Below are positions 1 through 5,376 of a stretch of DNA of 36,367 nt, one piece after another. The stretch lies in NCBI GenBank assembly GCA_023251255.1, contig JAHEZD010000062.1, forward strand, positions 1 to 36,367. The letters run 5' to 3'. A model generated the notes under the pieces. That model worked only from the letters and a program-made list of their open reading frames with translations, was not told the origin of the DNA and searched no databases. Positions within the stretch are counted from its first letter, which is position 1; every line of letters starts with the position of its first letter. A program made the position numbers and the translations under genes. The stretch is from Chitinophagaceae bacterium. GTDB lineage: Bacteria; Bacteroidota; Bacteroidia; Chitinophagales; Chitinophagaceae.

Positions 1-36
1 GCCTACAGAAGTTCCACCGAATTTTAAAACCTTCAT
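1..36 (-). CDS. thrA: Aspartokinase N-terminus (partial, probably bifunctional ThrA)
   Basis: Only the first 12 codons lie in the window, reading MKVLKFGGTSVG from an ATG at 36-34. This is the signature N-terminus of aspartate kinases: the KFGGTSV strand and loop bind the phosphates of ATP. The enzyme phosphorylates aspartate as the first step to Thr, Met, Lys and Ile. Seen: the motif and the start. Inferred: that it is the bifunctional aspartokinase/homoserine dehydrogenase ThrA rather than LysC, because the upstream leader peptide is rich in Thr and Ile codons, as in thr operons. The remainder lies beyond the left edge. Confidence 0.85.
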   Translation of the reverse strand, partial: MKVLKFGGTSVG

Positions 37-251
37 AAAATAATTTGAAATAATAGATTAATTGCTTGCTTGTTGTAAACGGCCTTTGCCCAATGGGATG
101 ATATAATGATGTATAACCCTTAACGGGTTGTAATAGTAATAATAGTAGTGGTGGAGGCAGGCGTTCCACTGTGAAGGATGGTTGTTACTATATTACTTGA
201 TGGCTTCATCGGGGATAAAACTAGGGGTGTTTATTTTTATGGCCAAATATT
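37..251 (-). promoter_or_regulatory. thr attenuator leader region with candidate promoter
   Basis: On the minus strand, AATATTTG at 251-244 resembles the Bacteroidota -7 box TAnnTTTG (one mismatch) and lies 35 bp before the leader peptide start. At the leader stop codon the RNA reads AACCC-GTTAA-GGGTT, a 5-bp hairpin. Further down, GGGCAAAGGC (around 85-76) can pair with GCCTGCCT inside the leader coding region with an AA bulge. This would make an alternative structure that a stalled ribosome could mask. I see no hairpin followed by a clear U-tract, so the exact terminator is unresolved. Confidence 0.5.
120..209 (-). CDS. thrL: thr operon leader peptide (29 residues, Thr/Ile-rich)
   Basis: A short frame runs from ATG at 209-207 to TAA at 122-120, ending 83 bp before the aspartokinase start on the same strand. 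It encodes 29 residues, starts MKPSSNIVTT and ends STTTIITITTR. Nine residues are Thr and five are Ile, concentrated in the last third. Thr- and Ile-rich leader peptides are the hallmark of ribosome-mediated attenuation of threonine biosynthesis operons, as in the enterobacterial thrL. A ribosome stalling at scarce Thr-tRNA or Ile-tRNA would stop in the ACC-ACT-ACT-ATT-ATT run. The stop codon lies inside a small hairpin. The assignment rests on codon content, position and strand. Confidence 0.8.
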   Translation of the reverse strand: MKPSSNIVTTILHSGTPASTTTIITITTR

Positions 252-270
252 TTAAGCTAACGGTTGTTAT

Positions 271-435
271 TAGAATAGGCGGCGGGGAGGCAGTAGGGAG
301 CAGTAGGAAGGCAGTAGTGGACGAGTGGGGAGGAAGTAGGGAGGAGTGAGAAGGCAGTAGTGGGTGGGGAGGAAGTTGTTGGGGGGTGTTGGACGTTAGT
401 TGTTGATGGTGTTGGTGTGTGTGGGATGGAAGGGA
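271..435. repeat. Purine-rich low-complexity tract (CTACTGCC-type repeat)
   Basis: The plus strand is a G-rich run built from variants of GGCAGTAGGGAG and GGAAGGCAGTAG. On the minus strand these are CTACTGCCTTCC and CCCTACTGC. The same degenerate motif appears at 18720-18812, where it supplies the last codons of the heptose kinase gene, and a trace is at 27011-27033. An open frame on the minus strand through this tract encodes only Pro/Thr/Ser low-complexity sequence, so I do not call it a gene. Confidence 0.6.
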
Positions 436-441
436 TTGTTA

Positions 442-471
442 TTGGGAGTATTTCAAAAATCAATAAATTTG
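442..471 (+). promoter_or_regulatory. Promoter of the first toxin-antitoxin pair
   Basis: TAAATTTG at 464-471 is an exact match to the Bacteroidota -7 consensus TAnnTTTG. TTG at 442-444 lies 19 bp upstream, where the -33 element is expected. Transcription would start about 10 bp before the antitoxin ATG at 488, giving a very short leader. Confidence 0.6.
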
Positions 472-487
472 TTTCAAACAAAATAGT

Positions 488-718
488 ATGTCAGCAGCAA
501 CTTTAGAAAAAGAAATGGCCGGCTATTTCATCCAATTGAATGATGCCGAGAAAAAGTCGGTGGTGCAAATGCTGAAAACATTTTTACAGGGCAAAAAAGA
601 GCATGCAGGCATATCCATTGAACAATACAATAAGGAACTGGAAGATGCCATGAAACGCATAGATGCTGGCGATTTCACTGCTCATGAGGCGCTGGAAAAA
701 GAAATAGCTTCATGGTAA
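488..718 (+). CDS. Antitoxin-like protein of a type II toxin-antitoxin pair
   Basis: A 76-residue, strongly charged helical protein. It resembles the small antitoxin-type partners that precede RelE/ParE toxins in Bacteroidota (N-terminus of the MSxATLEKEM kind; C-terminal half rich in Glu, Lys and Asp for wrapping the toxin). Its last codons overlap the toxin start: the ATG at 712 lies inside the final Trp and stop codons, an ATGGTAA junction typical of translationally coupled TA pairs. It has a near-consensus promoter just upstream. The role is inferred from size, overlap and the partner. It may still be needed for autoregulation if the shortened toxin is inactive. Confidence 0.65.
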   Translation: MSAATLEKEMAGYFIQLNDAEKKSVVQMLKTFLQGKKEHAGISIEQYNKELEDAMKRIDAGDFTAHEALEKEIASW

Positions 719-945
719 AGGATTCCTTTCAGAATGCTGAAAAAGTGAAACTCGCTATTATTCATGCTGTAAAGAAAATTACAACCAATCCTGCAATACA
801 TTCACCCGATAAATTCAAAATTGACAATGATGGCAATTGCAGGGCTTTTGAATTGTATCATTATCGGGTTTCCTATTTTGTTGGAAAAACGGAGATAAGG
901 ATACTACGGGTTAAGCATACAAGTATGCAACCACTGGTTTACTAA
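712..945 (+). CDS. RelE/ParE-family toxin, N-terminally shortened
   Basis: A 77-residue protein whose C-terminal half fits the RelE/ParE fold: the segment FKIDNDGNCRAFELYHYRV followed by IRILRVKHTSMQPLVY is the usual last three beta strands of Bacteroidota ParE-like toxins. Members I know are about 95-100 residues and begin with a beta strand (IxWS type) and a helix. Here the sequence goes from MVK straight into KDSFQNAEKV, which corresponds to the end of that first helix. About 20-25 residues therefore seem to be missing by an in-frame internal deletion near the start codon. The product may be inactive. It overlaps the antitoxin by 7 bp. Confidence 0.65.
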   Translation: MVKDSFQNAEKVKLAIIHAVKKITTNPAIHSPDKFKIDNDGNCRAFELYHYRVSYFVGKTEIRILRVKHTSMQPLVY

Positions 946-996
946 AGGCCAATCAACCATCTCACCTACCCTACTTGGAATTTACGGCAGGGATTG

Positions 997-1027
997 TTGG
1001 AATTGCAGCTAATAGCGTCAATCTTTG
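997..1027 (+). promoter_or_regulatory. Candidate promoter of the lipocalin-like gene
   Basis: AATCTTTG at 1020-1027 matches TAnnTTTG at seven of eight positions, with TTG at 997-999 upstream. The same CAATCTTTG string precedes the hydrolase at 4780 and the macro-domain gene at 7569, which supports it being a recurrent -7 element in this genome. A second possible box, ATATTTGAC, lies just before the ATG at 1078. Confidence 0.4.
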
Positions 1028-1077
1028 TGTTATAGGCAATGCGAACGCAGTATTTTCATAAATGTAATATTTGACAA

Positions 1078-1590
1078 ATGATAAGATTCCAACTTTCACT
1101 ACTATTTGCATTGACAATCATTTCTAATTCATTTGGACAAAGCAAAATAACATCGAGCAAGAGCAAGAAAGCAGGAATGCAAGAAAACAAGTTAGTAGGT
1201 ACTTGGAGATTGGTTGAATTTGCAGACCTGGATTCAGCAACTTCAACATGGGCAAATGCATATGGTAAAAACCCGAAAGGATATTTTACATATACCAAGA
1301 ACGGTATCGTTAATCTAAATATCTGTTCGGAGACACCGTTGAAAATTTCCCAAGATTCAGCCAAGAACTACAACATTAACTTGCTGAAGTGGGTAGACAA
1401 TAATTCAGTGGGTTACTTTGGGACATATTCAGTTGATTTCACTAAATCCATCGTGACGCATCACGTTAAAGGGGGCTCTATGCCCTGGTATATTGACACT
1501 GACCAACCACGGCAATTTATTTTAAGAGGTGACACTTTAATTATTGGAGATAGCAAAACCTGGAAACGGGTTCTTGTAAAAACAGACTAG
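1078..1590 (+). CDS. Secreted lipocalin-like domain protein
   Basis: 170 residues. Residues 1-20 form a signal peptide (MIRF, a hydrophobic stretch, then SFG-Q), so the protein is probably exported. From about residue 38 it has the lipocalin-like family layout: LVGTWRLVEF at the first strand, NPKGYFTYTKNG, then GTYSVDF, and THHVKGGSMPWYIDTDQPRQF near the C-terminus. This family forms a small beta barrel; ligand and role are mostly unknown. The gene stands alone with its own candidate promoter, inside the accessory strip, and has no apparent operon partner. Confidence 0.7.
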   Translation: MIRFQLSLLFALTIISNSFGQSKITSSKSKKAGMQENKLVGTWRLVEFADLDSATSTWANAYGKNPKGYFTYTKNGIVNLNICSETPLKISQDSAKNYNINLLKWVDNNSVGYFGTYSVDFTKSIVTHHVKGGSMPWYIDTDQPRQFILRGDTLIIGDSKTWKRVLVKTD

Positions 1591-1697
1591 TGGCTTACAA
1601 TACCCTGTTCGGAGTCTGACGATTAAAGCCCAGCTTTAGTTCTTACTATTTAACTTTACCAAAAGCCTTGCAACGGTGTTGACCACCACTTTCAATC

Positions 1698-2177
1698 ATG
1701 CAATACACGTCAGTGAAATGGAATGAGATAAGGCATCTTCGATTCACCCATCTTTTATCGGATGCTACATTAGCATTGTTGAAAGAGCAGGTGTACCGGA
1801 CTTTGCGTGACCAAGAAAAGGACATTCTATTTGAACAGTTCATGAAATGGCAGCGTAAGGACAATGAGATCATGCTCCATGCCGATTATTCATCAATTGG
1901 CTTTGACTTACCTGTCAATTTTGATTCGATTACACAAGTTGCCTTATCCAACAATAGAACAGATGTTAAAGTGGTTATTCCTTATTCTATACTAAATGGT
2001 TGGGCTACCATCAATAAAATTGCAATGGGACATAAGCATGTCTGCTTATTGCAATTCGATGATGAAGTACCCCCAATAATTAAAGACTTGCCTGAAGTCA
2101 ACAGTAAAAACAGAAGGGCCGGATATGAAATTGTATTATACAATATGGCAGACATTACATTCCAAAACGGTGGTTAA
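1698..2177 (+). CDS. Hypothetical protein, 159 residues
   Basis: I do not recognise a family. The protein is soluble, with no signal peptide or membrane segment. Residues 1-60 are Arg/Lys- and Leu-rich and likely helical; the rest has several short hydrophobic strands (VKVVIPYSI, HVCLLQFDDE, GYEIVLYN). It is a single-gene unit between the lipocalin-like gene and the orphan antitoxin. The codon usage looks ordinary for the region and no frame on the other strand is better, so it is probably a real gene. Confidence 0.5.
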   Translation: MQYTSVKWNEIRHLRFTHLLSDATLALLKEQVYRTLRDQEKDILFEQFMKWQRKDNEIMLHADYSSIGFDLPVNFDSITQVALSNNRTDVKVVIPYSILNGWATINKIAMGHKHVCLLQFDDEVPPIIKDLPEVNSKNRRAGYEIVLYNMADITFQNGG

Positions 2178-2236
2178 CATGAGATGTTTTGCACTATTGA
2201 AAGGACTGAAGCCGTGTGTCTTGTCTTGAAATAGGG

Positions 2237-2266
2237 TATGACAAAATAAATGCTAAAACAATTTAG
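2237..2266 (+). pseudogene. higB: HigB toxin C-terminal remnant (about 10 codons)
   Basis: Immediately before the HigA start, in another frame, the DNA reads YDKINAKTI followed by TAG at 2264-2266. This is the typical C-terminus of HigB mRNA interferases (EYDKINxxTI). The one-base gap before the HigA ATG at 2268 is the usual higB-higA junction. Upstream of 2237 the same frame no longer resembles HigB, so all but the last nine residues and stop are gone. The match is short, but sequence, frame and junction all agree. Confidence 0.65.
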
Positions 2267-2267
2267 A

Positions 2268-2624
2268 ATGAATATCAAGCCAATTAGAACAAAGAAGGAT
2301 TACGAGCAAGCACTTGCTAGGCTTGAAGTAATTTTTGATTCAAAAAAGGGAACAGCTAATGGAGACGAGTTAGAAATATTGGGAATGTTAATTGAACACT
2401 ATGAAAATGAAAAGTTCCCAATTGGTTTTCCGGATCCAATAGAAGCCATTAAATTTAGAATGGAACAACTTGGCTATAATCAAACCGATTTGGCAAATGT
2501 TGTTGGACTAAAAAGTAGGGCCAGTGAAATCCTGAACCGCAAAAGGAAACTCTCCCTTGAAATGATTAGGCAAATACATGACAGATTAAACATTCCCACA
2601 GAGGTTTTAATCCAAGCTTACTAA
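2268..2624 (+). CDS. higA: HigA-type antitoxin, orphan
   Basis: 118 residues from the ATG at 2268. An earlier in-frame ATG at 2250 lies inside the HigB remnant, and HigA proteins normally start MNIKPIRT, so 2268 is preferred. Residues 1-55 are the HigA N-terminal helical part that binds HigB (IRTKKDYEQALARLE). Residues 58-112 are an Xre-type helix-turn-helix (MEQLGYNQTDLANVVGL, then SRASEILNRKRKLS). HigA neutralises HigB and represses its own operon. Here the toxin is deleted, so the protein may act as a plain DNA-binding regulator or an anti-toxin for HigB elsewhere. Confidence 0.8.
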   Translation: MNIKPIRTKKDYEQALARLEVIFDSKKGTANGDELEILGMLIEHYENEKFPIGFPDPIEAIKFRMEQLGYNQTDLANVVGLKSRASEILNRKRKLSLEMIRQIHDRLNIPTEVLIQAY

Positions 2625-2625
2625 A

Positions 2626-2717
2626 GAGTGCTTAGCGTTAGAAAAATTGCACCCAATTCTGAACAATGGTTAAGTGAATTTCAGGACTATGAAGAATTTC
2701 AGGACGAGTAAGCACTC
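2626..2717. repeat. 9-bp inverted repeat bounding a 92-bp segment after higA
   Basis: GAGTGCTTA at 2626-2634 is perfectly inverted as TAAGCACTC at 2709-2717. Between them lies a second hairpin (GTTAG, three-base bulge, AATTG, CACC, CAATT, CTGA). The segment also reads open in the HigA frame past the HigA stop: 28 codons ending NSEQWLSEFQDYEEFQDE then TAA. That could be a leftover C-terminus of another gene. Size and bulged hairpin recall recombination sites of gene cassettes, but the canonical attC end boxes are not there. Confidence 0.4.
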
Positions 2718-2773
2718 CGTCATCGATTAGCAGGTCTGACCAGCCACCTTACAATAACCTAAAACCACAAACC

Positions 2774-3154
2774 ATGAAAGAATTTATGCTGTACATACGC
2801 AATGCCGGGGATGCCAAAGCTGCATTGACGCCAGACGAACATTTGGCATTCATAAAAAAATGCGAAGTGTATATTGGGCAGCTTAAGGCAGAAGGCAAAT
2901 TAATAGCAGCCCAACCAATCGTCCGCGAAGGTTTTGTTGTTTCAAGAAATGGAGACGGTTGGACAAGTGTCGCAATTGACCCAAGCAAGGAAGTGCAGGT
3001 GGGCTATTACCATATCAGGGCAAACGATATCCAAGAAGCAATGGCAATGGCAAAAGACAATCCGGAATTTGAGTTTGTGCCCTCTGCAAGTATTGAAGTG
3101 AGGCCCATAAAAATGAAGGAAGAACAAACCAATTTTGTTTATCCCAATAGTTGA
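2774..3154 (+). CDS. YCII-related domain protein
   Basis: 126 residues matching the YCII/DGPF-type small alpha-beta barrel: MKEFMLYIRNAG at the first strand, then LTPDEHLAFIKKCEVYIGQLKAEGKLIAAQPI, and VGYYHIRANDIQEAMAMAKDNPEF with the usual strand-helix pairing, ending in EVRPI. Related proteins occur alone or near ECF sigma factors; enzymatic activity is rarely established. Here it is a single-gene unit in the accessory strip. No sigma factor is adjacent. Confidence 0.7.
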   Translation: MKEFMLYIRNAGDAKAALTPDEHLAFIKKCEVYIGQLKAEGKLIAAQPIVREGFVVSRNGDGWTSVAIDPSKEVQVGYYHIRANDIQEAMAMAKDNPEFEFVPSASIEVRPIKMKEEQTNFVYPNS

Positions 3155-3201
3155 CAACCGTTCTGAACAACTGCTAAATAGGTGGCTCCGCAGCCTGCAA
3201 T

Positions 3202-3942
3202 ATGAAAATCATTACCTGGAACTGCAATATGGCCTTTAGGAACAAAGCTGACCTTATATTAACCTATCAGCCAGACATCCTTATTGTTCCGGAATGTGAG
3301 CATCCGGATAAACTGCTTTTCAAAAACGGAACGCCAACACCGACTGATACTGTATGGTTCGGGCAGAACCAGCATAAGGGACTTGCTGTTTTTTCATACT
3401 GCGATTTCAGGTTCAACGTGCTGGACGTTCATAATGACGGTTTCAAAATGATTGTTCCCATGGCAGTGTCGGGTGGGCAATTTGACTTCAACCTCTTTGC
3501 TGTTTGGGCCAACAATCCAAATGACCCAGACGGGCAGTACGTAACACAGGTTTGGAAAGCCATCCACCATTATGACGCTATCATTAACAATAAGCGGACA
3601 ATATTGATCGGGGACTTCAATAGCAATACCATCTGGGACAGGCCCAGAAGGGAGGGCAACCATTCTGCGGTTGTGAAGCGGCTGGAGGAAAAAGGGATTT
3701 TCAGTGTTTACCATGAGCACTTCCATCAAACGCAAGGCGAAGAACAACATCCAACGTTTTACCTGTACAGGCACAAGGACAAGCCCTACCACCTTGATTA
3801 TTGCTTTGCATCCATGGATATACTTGAACACCTGGTATCGGTGGAAGTGGGTGACTATGATTTTTGGAACAGGTACAGTGACCATGTTCCCGTTATTGCA
3901 ACATTTGACACAACTTTGTACAACAAAAAGGTTAACGCATAA
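3202..3942 (+). CDS. Endonuclease/exonuclease/phosphatase (EEP) family protein
   Basis: 246 residues. The order of motifs is that of the EEP fold: MKIITWNCN (strand 1 with metal-binding Asn), DILIVPECE (catalytic Glu), LIGDFNSN (Asp and Asn of the active site), HLDYCFAS, and YSDHVPVIATF with the closing Asp-His pair. These Mg2+-dependent enzymes cut phosphodiester or phosphomonoester bonds in DNA, RNA or lipid headgroups. There is no signal peptide, so it acts in the cytoplasm, which favours a nucleic acid or nucleotide substrate. All key residues are present. The substrate cannot be told from sequence. Confidence 0.8.
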   Translation: MKIITWNCNMAFRNKADLILTYQPDILIVPECEHPDKLLFKNGTPTPTDTVWFGQNQHKGLAVFSYCDFRFNVLDVHNDGFKMIVPMAVSGGQFDFNLFAVWANNPNDPDGQYVTQVWKAIHHYDAIINNKRTILIGDFNSNTIWDRPRREGNHSAVVKRLEEKGIFSVYHEHFHQTQGEEQHPTFYLYRHKDKPYHLDYCFASMDILEHLVSVEVGDYDFWNRYSDHVPVIATFDTTLYNKKVNA

Positions 3943-3985
3943 CCTGTAACTAGCAGTTTACCCAACAAATCAAATACTCATTACA

Positions 3986-4435
3986 ATGGGCTATGAACTC
4001 CATATCATCCGGAAGAACGATTATGAAAATGACGAAGAAGAAAGCTCCATTACCCTTGAAGAATGGCTGCAATACGTGGCCGATGATGCGGAACTGCAGT
4101 TAACAAATGGCTACCAAATGAACATACCCAATATTGACATCTCCTGGAAGGATGTTCCTGGGTTTACCTTGTGGGGTGCCCATCCAGAAAACAAACCTAT
4201 GGGATCTTTGTGGTTCAACTTCTGGAGGGGAGCAATCAGTACAAAGAATCCCGATGAAGAAACAATCAGGAAAATGCTTTCGATTGCTGAAGCACTAAAC
4301 GCAAAGGTTCAAGGTGACGATAACGAATACTATGACCATAGTTATTTTGACAATAAAAGCAGTTTGGAAACAGGAGGCAGTTCAACCGGTTTCCAAACAT
4401 ATTCAAGCAAAAAACCTTGGTGGAAGTTCTGGTAA
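3986..4435 (+). CDS. Hypothetical protein, 149 residues
   Basis: Not assigned to a family with confidence. The start MGYELHIIRKNDY and the acidic stretch up to residue 40 are seen in small Bacteroidota proteins of unknown function. The C-terminus is basic and aromatic (KKPWWKFW), a form that often contacts membranes or a partner. It is followed by a Rho-independent terminator, so this is the last transcribed gene of the accessory strip. Confidence 0.5.
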   Translation: MGYELHIIRKNDYENDEEESSITLEEWLQYVADDAELQLTNGYQMNIPNIDISWKDVPGFTLWGAHPENKPMGSLWFNFWRGAISTKNPDEETIRKMLSIAEALNAKVQGDDNEYYDHSYFDNKSSLETGGSSTGFQTYSSKKPWWKFW

Positions 4436-4518
4436 GCCAAGCTGGAAATAGGTCCCTGTTGGAAACTAGATTGCCTTCGAGGGCCTGCTAATGACAGCTT
4501 TTATAAGGTATTGGAAAC

Positions 4519-4541
4519 CATTTGTAAACAAATGATTTTTT
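4519..4541 (+). terminator. Rho-independent terminator after the accessory strip
   Basis: CATTTG (4519-4524), loop TAAA, CAAATG (4529-4534), then six T at 4536-4541. The stem is short and AT-rich but the T-run is good. It lies 84 bp after the stop at 4435. Confidence 0.55.
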
Positions 4542-4545
4542 ATGC

Positions 4546-4711
4546 TTACCACAAACCTGCCCGTCCGTTCAGGCGGAGGTACCAAGACACAAAAGAAAAA
4601 GCGGAGCTTTTAAACCCTGCCTGCTGGCAGGCAACTTAGTGCCTTTGTGCCTTAGTGGTTAAACCCGATCGCTATCGGGTGTCATCCCATGTGCTCGTTT
4701 GCGAAGCAAAC
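4546..4711. repeat. Cluster of hairpins in a dispersed-repeat-like element
   Basis: ACCAAGACACAAAAG (4581-4595) is imperfectly inverted as CTTTGTGCCTTAGT (4643-4656), flanked by ACCAC (4548-4552) and GTGGT (4655-4659), so the whole block has dyad symmetry. Inside and after it are palindromes: CCTGCC-TGCT-GGCAGG (4616-4631), ACCCGAT-CGCT-ATCGGGT (4663-4680) and GTTTGC-GAA-GCAAAC (4697-4711), plus a weaker one near 4560-4576. Repeats of this wording are scattered between genes of Bacteroidota; no protein is encoded. Confidence 0.6.
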
Positions 4712-4712
4712 A

Positions 4713-4750
4713 TTGATTTACGCAGGCTGATATTATTCCCACAATCTTTG
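4713..4750 (+). promoter_or_regulatory. Candidate promoter of the isochorismatase-like gene
   Basis: AATCTTTG at 4743-4750 fits TAnnTTTG at seven of eight positions, 29 bp before the ATG at 4780. The TTG at 4713 is further upstream than usual, so only the -7 box is trusted. Confidence 0.4.
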
Positions 4751-4779
4751 CCGTAACATCAGTCAATAATAAACATATC

Positions 4780-5328
4780 ATGAAAACAGCCTTATTGATC
4801 ATCGACATCCAAAACGATTATTTCGAAGGTGGCCTCATGCCCCTTGTGAACGCAGATGGGGCTGCTGCAAATGCGAAACTGTTGCTGGACAAATTCAGGG
4901 CGGAGCATTTGCCCGTGGTCCATGTGCAGCACGTGGCCACAATGCCCAATGCCCCTTTTTTTGTGGCCTATACCGCAGGGGTGGCCATCCATGAACCATT
5001 GACCCCTCGAGTGAACGAAAAACTGGTGATCAAGCATTACCCCAATGCTTTCAGGGAAACGGACCTGCTGTACCACTTGCAAATGGAGGGCATCACCAAC
5101 CTGGTCATCTGTGGCATGATGACACAGCACTGCATTGACACCTCTACAAGGGCTGCCAGGGACCTTGGGTTTGACATTGTGCTCATTGGCGATGCCTGTG
5201 CCACCAAGGACCTTGAACTAAATGGGCAAACGGTTGCAGCAGAACAGGTGCAACTGGCATTTCTGGCTGCTTTGAACTTTGGTTTTGCCACGGTGAAAAC
5301 AACGGAGCAGTATTTGAGCGGGAACTAG
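4780..5328 (+). CDS. Cysteine hydrolase, isochorismatase/nicotinamidase-like
   Basis: 182 residues covering a whole isochorismatase-fold domain. The Asp-Lys-Cys triad is present: Asp9 in LLIIDIQNDYF, Lys85 in VIKHYPNAF, and Cys118 in GMMTQHCIDTSTR, preceded by the non-proline cis-peptide region. GDACATKD follows as in this family. Members hydrolyse isochorismate, nicotinamide, or small amides. The metal-binding pattern of true nicotinamidases is not obvious, so the substrate is open; amide or C-N hydrolysis is the safe call. It has its own candidate promoter and faces a convergent gene 48 bp away. Confidence 0.85.
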   Translation: MKTALLIIDIQNDYFEGGLMPLVNADGAAANAKLLLDKFRAEHLPVVHVQHVATMPNAPFFVAYTAGVAIHEPLTPRVNEKLVIKHYPNAFRETDLLYHLQMEGITNLVICGMMTQHCIDTSTRAARDLGFDIVLIGDACATKDLELNGQTVAAEQVQLAFLAALNFGFATVKTTEQYLSGN

Positions 5329-5376
5329 CGTACGGGTAGGGTGGCATGTTTCGTGGGACACGAACCATGGCAGCAG

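Noticed and set aside
257-481. Minus-strand open frame of 74 codons, Pro/Thr/Ser-rich
   Set aside because: It is a translation of the low-complexity CTACTGCC tract and overlaps the promoter of the antitoxin gene; no domain or normal composition.
2625-2717. Integron attC site
   Set aside because: The expected RYYYAAC and GTTRRRY end boxes are not placed at the ends of the dyad, and no integrase is in the window.
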